From an uncultured cyanobacterium (lineage in GTDB: Bacteria; Cyanobacteriota; Cyanobacteriia; PCC-6307; Cyanobiaceae): a stretch of DNA of 12,075 nt. The first letter of the stretch is position 1, and each line of letters begins with the position of its first letter. The DNA is taken from the NCBI GenBank assembly GCA_903831165.1, contig CAIKWV010000222.1:1-12075 (forward strand), read 5' to 3'. This document shows, piece after piece, positions 7,264-12,075 of the stretch. The notes below the pieces were generated by a model. The model was not told the origin of the DNA, did no database searches, and saw nothing but the letters and a program-made list of their open reading frames with translations. The position numbers were made by a program, and so were the translations under genes.

Positions 7264-7416
7264 CGTCCCCAGTGCTACTCAAGGAACCCCTTGTCTGGAA
7301 GCTTCTGCATGTGATCGTTGACGTTTGCGGGCCGGTCCCCGCTCCGCTCGGGCCTCAGGGTCAGCTCGGGGATCCGCTCCAGGCGTTTGAATGGCCCGGC
7401 ACGGTTGGTCTGGCTG
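7264..7416. other. Divergent spacer between the cellulose-synthase-like gene and the CSP41-like gene
   Basis: This 153-base spacer must hold both divergent promoters. A TTGACG at 7318-7323 (plus) resembles a -35, but no matching -10 follows at 16-18 bases. I see no riboswitch-like or terminator structure. The epimerase ATG at 7417 has no evident Shine-Dalgarno. Confidence 0.35.
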
Positions 7417-8337
7417 ATGAAGATCCTGGTGATGGGCGGCACTCGCTTCGTCGGGCGACCCCTGGTCGACCACCTGCTGACGGCGGGACACGCGCTGACC
7501 CTGTTCACCCGCGGCCGCCAGCCGCTGCCGGATGGGGTGGAACATCTGGCGGGGGATCGCAGCAGTGATGAAGGGCTCACGGCGCTCGCCGGCCGCCATT
7601 TCGATGTCATCGTTGACAGCTCCGGCCGCAGCCTCGACGACAGCCGGCGGGTGATCGAGCGCACCGGCGCCCCCAGCCATCGTTTCGTCTACGTCAGTTC
7701 CGCCGGTGTCTACGCCGACAGCGAACTCTGGCCCCTGGATGAGGAGTCGCCGACCGATCCCGCCAGCCGCCACGCCGGCAAGGCCGAGACCGAAGCCTGG
7801 CTGCGCCAGCAGGGGATTCCGTTCACCAGTTTTCGTCCCACCTACATCGTGGGTCCCGGCAACTACAACCCGATCGAGAGCTGGTTCTTCGATCGCATCG
7901 TCCATGGCCGGCCGCTGCCGTTGCCCGGCGATGGCAGCACCATCACCCAGCTGGGCCATGTGGCCGATCTGGCGGCGGCGATGGCCCGCTGCATCGAGGT
8001 GGAGGCGGCCACCAACCGCGTCTACAACTGCACCGGAGCCAAGGGCGTGACCTTCCGCGGCCTGGTGGCGGCGGCGGCCCGGGCCTGCGGCCGCGATCCC
8101 GGCAGCGTCGAGATCCGCAGCTTTGATCCGGCGGGCCTGGATAAGAAAGCTCGCAAGGCCTTTCCGTTGCGGTTGGCCCATTTCCTCACCGACATCCAGC
8201 GGGTGCGTCGGGAGCTGGCTTGGGAACCGGCCTACGACCTGGAGGCCACCCTGGCCGACAGTTTCCAGAACGATTACAGCCAGAAGCCTCCGGGGCAGCC
8301 TGATTTCTCGGCCGATGATGCGCTGCTGGCTGGCTGA
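7417..8337 (+). CDS. NAD-dependent epimerase/dehydratase family protein, CSP41 (chloroplast stem-loop RNA-binding protein)-like
   Basis: The 306-residue product closely resembles plant plastid CSP41b and its cyanobacterial homologues. These are atypical short-chain dehydrogenase proteins that bind or cleave stem-loop RNA and support plastid transcript stability. Features in order are a Rossmann start MKILVMGGTRFVGRPLVDHL (1-20), TLFTRG (28-33), VYVSSAGVYADS (91-102), RPTYIVGPGNYNPIESWFFD (140-159), a QLGHVADLA stretch (178-186), an AFPLRLAHF segment (248-256) and a DFSADDALL tail (297-304). The extended-SDR YxxxK motif is not kept: the equivalent RHAGK (118-122) lacks the Tyr, as in CSP41, so epimerase activity is doubtful. 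ATG 7417 was chosen because the Rossmann motif starts there; the open frame extends upstream only through non-conserved sequence from a TTG. It converges on the phosphatidyltransferase gene across 24 bases. A true nucleotide-sugar epimerase is the main alternative. Confidence 0.88.
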   Translation: MKILVMGGTRFVGRPLVDHLLTAGHALTLFTRGRQPLPDGVEHLAGDRSSDEGLTALAGRHFDVIVDSSGRSLDDSRRVIERTGAPSHRFVYVSSAGVYADSELWPLDEESPTDPASRHAGKAETEAWLRQQGIPFTSFRPTYIVGPGNYNPIESWFFDRIVHGRPLPLPGDGSTITQLGHVADLAAAMARCIEVEAATNRVYNCTGAKGVTFRGLVAAAARACGRDPGSVEIRSFDPAGLDKKARKAFPLRLAHFLTDIQRVRRELAWEPAYDLEATLADSFQNDYSQKPPGQPDFSADDALLAG

Positions 8338-8361
8338 ACCTGACGGCTTAAGGGGTTTCTG

Positions 8362-8916
8362 TCACGGCGTTCCTGGTGGATCGCCCCGGCCCTGGCGCAT
8401 GTAGCCCAGGGCCGAGCTCAGGGCCAGCAGCAGTGAGGGCCAGAACAACCACCAGCCGATCCCGTGCAGCAGCTGCGGCAGGCCGCCACCGGATCCGCTG
8501 GCCAGGCTCCAGTCCGCGGGCCAGAGCAACAGCAGCAACGACAGAAACTGCAGGATCGTCTTGGCCTTGCCCCCCCAGGAGGCGGGGCCGCCACTGCCCT
8601 GGCCGGCCCGCCATCCCGAGATCAGCAGTTCCCGGGCCAGCAGCAGCCAGATGGCCCATAGGGGCAGGGCCCGGGACGCCGCCAGCCAGATCAGCGGCGC
8701 CGCGATCAGGATTTTGTCGGTGAGCGGATCCAGGCGCGCTCCCCAGACCGAGCCGCCGCCGGCCCGGCGGGCCAGAGCGCCATCGGCGGCGTCGCTCAGT
8801 CCCCCCAGCAGCAGCAACCACCAGGCCAGGGCCTGATGGCCGCCGGCCAAGGCCAGCAGCAGCGGCAGCCCCACCAGGGCGCGGCCGATGGTGAGCAGAT
8901 CGGCGAGGCGGCGCAG
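8362..8916 (-). CDS. pgsA: CDP-alcohol phosphatidyltransferase, probably phosphatidylglycerophosphate synthase, with apparent CTG start
   Basis: This integral membrane enzyme moves a phosphatidyl group from CDP-diacylglycerol to an alcohol. The likely acceptor is glycerol-3-phosphate, giving PG phosphate, a precursor of the PG needed by thylakoid photosystems. The family signature is complete: D42xxD45G46xxA49R50, eight residues, G59xxxD63xxxD67. Hydrophobic helices lie around it, including ALAWWLLLLGGL, IAAPLIWLAA and LFWPSLLLALSSALGY. The start is unusual. The conserved N-terminal helix (RRLADLLTIGRALVGLP) lies upstream of the first GTG (8874), and no in-frame ATG, GTG or TTG exists between it and the stop at 8949-8947. 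CTG 8916-8914 is preceded by AGGAG at ideal spacing (6 bases). That gives 184 aa, near family size. Acceptor specificity cannot be read from sequence, so a second CDP-alcohol transferase paralogue is possible. The gene converges with the CSP41-like gene and diverges from the CBS gene. Confidence 0.85.
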   Translation of the reverse strand: MRRLADLLTIGRALVGLPLLLALAGGHQALAWWLLLLGGLSDAADGALARRAGGGSVWGARLDPLTDKILIAAPLIWLAASRALPLWAIWLLLARELLISGWRAGQGSGGPASWGGKAKTILQFLSLLLLLWPADWSLASGSGGGLPQLLHGIGWWLFWPSLLLALSSALGYMRQGRGDPPGTP

Positions 8917-8922
8917 CGGTCT

Positions 8923-8927
8923 CTCCT
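8923..8927 (-). promoter_or_regulatory. Shine-Dalgarno AGGAG deciding the CTG start of pgsA
   Basis: The strongest ribosome-binding match noticed in this window sits 6 bases before CTG 8916-8914. It is in a place that makes no sense for the downstream GTG at 8874. An ATG at 8944-8942 lies upstream, but in a different frame. Confidence 0.6.
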
Positions 8928-9022
8928 GGTGTGGGTGCGGCCATTCTCACCGCTGATTCGGCCGGCCAGCGCCGGGCGACAGCCGGCAGCGCAGCAGAAT
9001 GGATTGATCCGGAAATTCCCGC

Positions 9023-9490
9023 ATGGTTGTCGAGCGCTCCGTTGGCGAAGTGATGAGCAGCCCCGTTTTGAGTGTGCGGCGGGAGACACCGCTGCAGGAG
9101 GCCGTGCAGCTGATGAGTGACCATCACATCTCCGGCCTGCCGGTGCTGTCGGAGCAGGGCGCCCTGGTGGGTGAACTCAGCGAGAAGGATCTGATGGTGC
9201 GGGAGAGCGGTTTTGACGCCGGCCCGTACGTGATGCTGCTGGATGCCGTGATTTACCTGAAAAATCCCCTGCAGTGGGATCGCCAGGTGCATCAGGTGCT
9301 GGGCAATCTCGTCGGCGATGTGATGGGTACCCACCCCCACACCTGCAGCCCCCAGACCGGCCTGCCGGCCGCCGCCCACCAGCTGCATGAGAACGGCATC
9401 CAGCGCCTGTTCGTGCTCGATGAGGCCGGTCAGCCCGTGGGCGTGCTGACCCGCGGCGATGTGGTGCGGGCCCTGGCGGCCGCCGCCTGA
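9023..9490 (+). CDS. Tandem CBS-domain protein
   Basis: The 155-residue cytosolic protein consists of one CBS pair (Bateman module). CBS1 spans about 7-60, with VGEVMSSPVLSVRRETPLQE, HISGLPVL and GALVGELSEKDLM. CBS2 spans about 97-153, with VGDVMGTHPHTC, GIQRLFVLDEAGQPVGVLTR and GDVVRAL. There is no fused enzyme or channel domain. Stand-alone CBS pairs usually bind adenine nucleotides and modulate a partner or thioredoxin; the ligand cannot be told from sequence. The linker 61-96 (FDAGPYVMLLDAVIYLKNPL and following) resembles that of other cyanobacterial and plant chloroplast CBSX-like proteins, which is a comparison from memory. The start is ATG 9023, immediately before the conserved SVGEVM motif, with only a weak GGA upstream. 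It diverges from pgsA over 106 bases and converges on pdeM. Confidence 0.9.
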   Translation: MVVERSVGEVMSSPVLSVRRETPLQEAVQLMSDHHISGLPVLSEQGALVGELSEKDLMVRESGFDAGPYVMLLDAVIYLKNPLQWDRQVHQVLGNLVGDVMGTHPHTCSPQTGLPAAAHQLHENGIQRLFVLDEAGQPVGVLTRGDVVRALAAAA

Positions 9491-9646
9491 GTGTTGCTCG
9501 GGACCGGCCGTCCTCGGTGCCCAGGCGGCGGTGCCGGCTGGCCGACCAGCCAGCGGCCATCGCTTGGCGACTGAAGGGTTCGCCGGGCGGTCTCCGTTGT
9601 TGATCGTCCGACAGGGCAGCTCAGGATGGCAAGCCGAGCCTGTCGC
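9491..9646. other. Convergent spacer between CBS gene and pdeM
   Basis: This 156-base spacer between converging genes holds one 6-base perfect inverted repeat, GCTGGC at 9537-9542 and GCCAGC at 9549-9554, with a 6-base loop. It lies where a two-way transcription stop could be. No T-run follows on either strand, so it is a weak terminator candidate at best. I see nothing else. Confidence 0.3.
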
Positions 9647-10369
9647 TCAGGCGGCCGCCCTGGCCCGTTCCGCCGGCCAGGGCACGATCGCGCCTTCGGC
9701 CACGACCCAGAGGTCGGCCGGCTGCGGGTAGGGATGGCCGCCGGTGAGCGCGCCGAACGAGGGCAGCACCAACTGCTGGCGCTGCGGGTCGAAGGCAAAG
9801 CAGGGCAGCCGCAGGCGATCAGCTTTGCGGCCGAGCTGGGCCACAGGATGGAGATGGCCGCAGACATTGAGCAGACCCGCCCGGGGATCGGGTCCGTGGC
9901 TGAGCCACAGGGGGCCCAGCGCCTGGGCCGGTTCCTGGGGCAGCCCTTCATGCCACTGGCCGCGGTCATGGTTGCCGCCGATCAGCCGCAGGGGGCAGCC
10001 CAGCAGGGCCGGCAGGGCCGCCAGCTTCTGGCGCAGGGATTCGGTCAGGCCCAGGCGGTCGTGGACCAGATCGCCGAGCACGATCACCTGCCGGGGGCGC
10101 CAGCGATGGGCCAGCTGCAGCAGGGCATTGAGGGTCTCGGCGTCGCCATCGCTGGGCAGGGGGATGCCCCGGGCTTGGAAGCTCTCGGCTTTGCCCAGAT
10201 GTAGATCGGCCACCAGCAGCACTTCCTGGTCCGGATCCCAGAGGGCCCGGGCGGCCAGCAGCTCAAAGGAATGGCCCCGCCATGGGAAGGGCGCCTGGGC
10301 CGTGGGTTCGCCTTCGGCTGGCTGCGAGCCGCCGGGCCCGCCCCCAGCCGCCGGGCTGACGCCGCCCAT
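9647..10369 (-). CDS. pdeM: Metallophosphoesterase, ligase-associated PdeM type
   Basis: This calcineurin-like phosphoesterase has two-metal motifs in order: VADLHLGKAESFQARGIPLP (53-72, D55 and H57), VLGDLVH (97-103), GGNHDR (131-136), LSHGP (156-160) and CGHLHP (170-175). DLHLGKAESF followed by RGIPLP is characteristic of PdeM, the endonuclease often found with an ATP-dependent DNA ligase, an Lhr-type helicase and an exonuclease in DNA repair clusters. Those partners are absent here; the only linked gene is a GST-fold protein. The length of 240 is normal, but the first 28 residues are Gly/Pro-rich and not conserved. ATG 10369 is supported by its one-base overlap with the gst stop (TGATG) and AGGG just upstream, which points to translational coupling. 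DNA-repair function is inferred from the family, and the substrate is unproven. Confidence 0.85.
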   Translation of the reverse strand: MGGVSPAAGGGPGGSQPAEGEPTAQAPFPWRGHSFELLAARALWDPDQEVLLVADLHLGKAESFQARGIPLPSDGDAETLNALLQLAHRWRPRQVIVLGDLVHDRLGLTESLRQKLAALPALLGCPLRLIGGNHDRGQWHEGLPQEPAQALGPLWLSHGPDPRAGLLNVCGHLHPVAQLGRKADRLRLPCFAFDPQRQQLVLPSFGALTGGHPYPQPADLWVVAEGAIVPWPAERARAAA

Positions 10370-10983
10370 CAGCCCTGGCCCATGGCCAGCTGGTAGGCGG
10401 GGCGTTCGCGGGTGGCTTCGATGCTGGCCTGCACCCGGGGGAAGGGGTTCAGGTCGACCTGGGGGCAGAACAGGGGCAGATAGGCCAGATAGGACTGGAC
10501 GGCACAGTCGGCGGCGCCCCAGCTCGGTTCACCGCTGCTGGCACAGGCTCCCAGCAGGGAGGGGCCGGCGGCCAGCAACGAGTCCAGGGTGGCCAGCTGC
10601 CGTTCCAGTTCCTGCGGTTTGCTGGCGGCCTGGATTAGGGCGGGACCGAAGCTGGCGTTGGCGTAGAGCAGCCACTGCACCGTCAGCGAGCGCCGGGCTG
10701 CCCCTGTCTCGCCGCTGAACTCCTGGCCGTGGTGTTCGGCCAGATGCTGGAGGATGGCGCCGCTTTCGAACAGCTTCAGCGGCCCGCCATCGGGCCCCTG
10801 GAGGCTGTCGTCCACCAGGGCGGGCACCTTGCCGAAGGGGTTGATCGCCAGAAAGGACTCCTGCCGGTGCTCACCGGCGCCCATATCGAGGCTGATCCAG
10901 GCGTAGGGGATGGCTTTCTCCTCGAGATACCAGCGGACCATCGACGCCCGGCTGCGGGCGGCGCCATAGAGGCTGAGGCTCAT
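10369..10983 (-). CDS. Glutathione S-transferase family protein
   Basis: The 204-residue cytosolic protein has the two-domain GST fold. The N-terminal thioredoxin-like domain (about 1-85) begins LSLYGAARSRASMVRWYLEE, where a Ser in SRAS (11-14) probably occupies the catalytic position. It contains NPFGKVPALVDD (48-59) with cis-Pro P54, and LFESGAILQHLAE (71-83) with the glutathione-binding E73-S74. The helical C-terminal domain carries PSWGAADCAVQSYLAYL (153-169) with the conserved N-capping Asp region, and RVQASIEATRERPAYQ near the end. The substrate is unknown; detoxification or a glutathione-dependent reaction is usual. The start is ATG 10983. The stop overlaps pdeM by one base, so the two genes probably share a message. 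It diverges from the AAA-domain gene at the right end. Confidence 0.92.
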   Translation of the reverse strand: MSLSLYGAARSRASMVRWYLEEKAIPYAWISLDMGAGEHRQESFLAINPFGKVPALVDDSLQGPDGGPLKLFESGAILQHLAEHHGQEFSGETGAARRSLTVQWLLYANASFGPALIQAASKPQELERQLATLDSLLAAGPSLLGACASSGEPSWGAADCAVQSYLAYLPLFCPQVDLNPFPRVQASIEATRERPAYQLAMGQG

Positions 10984-11046
10984 CGTGAAGCGGCAACGGC
11001 AACCCGGTCATCTTCGGTCCAGAATCGCTGCAGCCGTGGACCAGGC

Positions 11047-12075
11047 GTGACATCGGCGTTCCAGGAAGGCGGGCCGGCCAGCGATCAGCGACCTGGGCCC
11101 CAGGCCGGCCCTGCGCATGAGGCGGCTGCAACCTCGGCGGCCTGTCTGTTGCGCCTGGCCCCCCATCTGCTGGGTCGGGTGCGGCGCGGCATCGTCGGCA
11201 ACAGCCGCTATGCCCAGAACCTGCGCGATTCGATTCGCCGGGCTTCCGTTGCCACCGATGGCAAACCGGTGCTGATCAGCGGCGAGCCGGGCCTGGAGAA
11301 GGACAACATCGCCGCCCTGATCCATTTCGGCTCCTCAGCCCGCAACCAGCTGTTGGTGCGCCTCAATGCCGCCCTGCTGCGGCCCGATGGTGCCGAGTTG
11401 TTCGCCAGCGGCGGTGGCGAGCCTTCCCTGCTGGAGTGCCTTGGAGCCGGTTCGCTGCTGATCGATCAGCTGGATCTGGCGCCGGCGGAGCTGCGGCCCC
11501 GGCTGCTGCGCCTGGCCGGCGACGGCAGCTGGAGCGATCCAGATCAACCCGGAGCGGTCTTCCAATTCCCGGGTCGGGTCTTTTTCACGGCGGAGAAGGC
11601 CCTGCCGGAGTTCGATGGTTGTTGCCAGTTGATCCGGGTGCCGCCGCTGCGGGTGCGTCGCCAGGATCTGGGGGAGTGGCTGCGCTACGGCGTGCGCCAG
11701 AAGGCCCTCAGCCTGGGCTGGAGCCGGCCGCCCCAGATCAGCGAGGAGTTGATCAAGCGCCTGCAGACCTACGACTTCCCGGGCAATGTGCGCGAAATGA
11801 CCCAGCTGATCGAGCGGGCATTGCGCCAGTGCGCCGGTAGCCATCCCGAGCTGTTGCCCGACGACGTGTTCTGGACCGGGCGGCGCGGCCCTCAGCGGGC
11901 CCGCTTTGACCTCTGGCGCTGGAAACCGCAGCTGCGGGACTGGATGCGCGCGCCCCGGTTCTGGAACGGCCTGCTGTTCGGCCTGGTCAGCTGGGTGTTC
12001 GTGCTGGTCAATCTCTGGCTCTGGTTCGGGCCCCAGGACCGCCAGCACAACGGCGCCCTGAACCTGTTCTGGGCC
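11047..12075 (+). CDS. NtrC-like AAA domain protein with C-terminal membrane region, partial (runs off right edge)
   Basis: The frame is open from before 11047 to the window edge and encodes a sigma-54-interaction-type AAA module. Visible are IVGNSRYAQNLRDSIRRAS, a Walker A-like GEPGLEKD (11281-11304), AGSLLIDQLD as Walker B (11446-11475), a VFFTAEKALP strand, RVPPLRVRRQDL (sensor region) and FPGNVREM (11776-11799). A hydrophobic segment FWNGLLFGLVSWVFVLVNLW (from 11959) begins a membrane part. Three features argue against an ordinary activator. The GK of Walker A is EK, Walker B has DQ instead of DE, and no GAFTGA loop for sigma-54 contact is present. Cyanobacteria also generally lack sigma-54. 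I recall cyanobacterial proteins joining such a domain to a membrane 4Fe-4S (NapH-like) part; that part lies beyond the edge and is inferred only. GTG 11047 is the chosen start. It is weakly supported (AGGC just before); TTG 11149 is an alternative, and the frame stays open upstream into the antisense of gst. Confidence 0.7.
   Translation, partial: MTSAFQEGGPASDQRPGPQAGPAHEAAATSAACLLRLAPHLLGRVRRGIVGNSRYAQNLRDSIRRASVATDGKPVLISGEPGLEKDNIAALIHFGSSARNQLLVRLNAALLRPDGAELFASGGGEPSLLECLGAGSLLIDQLDLAPAELRPRLLRLAGDGSWSDPDQPGAVFQFPGRVFFTAEKALPEFDGCCQLIRVPPLRVRRQDLGEWLRYGVRQKALSLGWSRPPQISEELIKRLQTYDFPGNVREMTQLIERALRQCAGSHPELLPDDVFWTGRRGPQRARFDLWRWKPQLRDWMRAPRFWNGLLFGLVSWVFVLVNLWLWFGPQDRQHNGALNLFWA

Noticed and set aside
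7318..7346. TTGACG as a promoter for the CSP41-like gene
   Set aside because: No -10-like hexamer lies at 16-18 bases; the following sequence is GC-rich.
7279..8181. Minus-strand open frame (300 codons) opposite the CSP41-like gene
   Set aside because: No motif, and the opposite strand is a clear conserved gene.
8348..9388. Minus-strand open frame (346 codons) spanning the CBS gene and pgsA
   Set aside because: It lies antisense to the CBS gene and out of frame with pgsA; the product has no recognisable domain.
9537..9554. Inverted repeat as a bidirectional terminator
   Set aside because: The stem is only 6 base pairs and no T-run follows on either strand; kept only as a note in the spacer entry.
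11335..12048. Minus-strand open frame (237 codons) opposite the AAA-domain gene
   Set aside because: Gln/Pro/Ala-rich shadow; the plus strand carries recognisable AAA motifs.

Overview
The window looks like a GC-rich picocyanobacterium of the Synechococcus/Cyanobium type. No rRNA or signature locus is present; the inference rests on gene content. It includes a thylakoid photosystem I accumulation factor, a cyanobacterial DUF3685 protein, a FurC/PerR-type Fur protein, a CSP41-like epimerase, and an NtrC-like AAA protein with a membrane tail. Several of these are typical of cyanobacteria and plastids. Codon use is uniformly GC-rich, and I see no insertion sequence, integrase, CRISPR array, tRNA or rRNA. 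It reads as core chromosome.

Layout. Positions 1-4246 are a minus-strand run. In transcription order it holds hisA (histidine biosynthesis), a furC/perR-like regulator, a DUF3685 protein, a secreted thioredoxin-fold PSI accumulation factor, and the N-terminus of fumC, which leaves the window at base 1. fumC overlaps its upstream neighbour by one base (TGATG). A small exported protein (4333-4986, plus) diverges from hisA. It converges on a large cellulose-synthase-like membrane protein with a PilZ domain (5008-7263, minus). That gene diverges from a CSP41-like NAD-dependent epimerase family gene (7417-8337, plus). The epimerase converges on a CDP-alcohol phosphatidyltransferase (8362-8916, minus), which seems to start at CTG. 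A two-CBS-domain protein (9023-9490, plus) follows. It converges on a minus-strand pair of a GST-fold protein and a PdeM-type metallophosphoesterase (9647-10983), again with a one-base TGATG overlap. An NtrC-like AAA protein (plus, from about 11047) runs off the right edge.

How the genes work together. Most are housekeeping neighbours rather than one pathway: histidine synthesis, TCA cycle, phospholipid synthesis, photosystem I assembly, redox regulation and plastid-type RNA or photosynthesis support. The unusual theme is recurrent loss of catalytic or phosphoacceptor residues in otherwise recognisable domains. The cellulose-synthase-like protein lacks several core catalytic motifs but keeps an intact c-di-GMP-type PilZ motif. 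The AAA protein has degenerate Walker motifs and no GAFTGA. DUF3685 begins with what looks like a receiver domain without its Asp. The PSI factor has a thioredoxin fold without cysteine. The cellulose-synthase-like pseudoenzyme with a working-looking c-di-GMP sensor is the strongest candidate for an undescribed system.

With the gene starts chosen here no gene-free stretch exceeds 300 bases. The longest are 2640-2833 (194 bases), 9491-9646 (156), 7264-7416 (153) and 3347-3484 (138). They hold only weak promoter-like or inverted-repeat signals.
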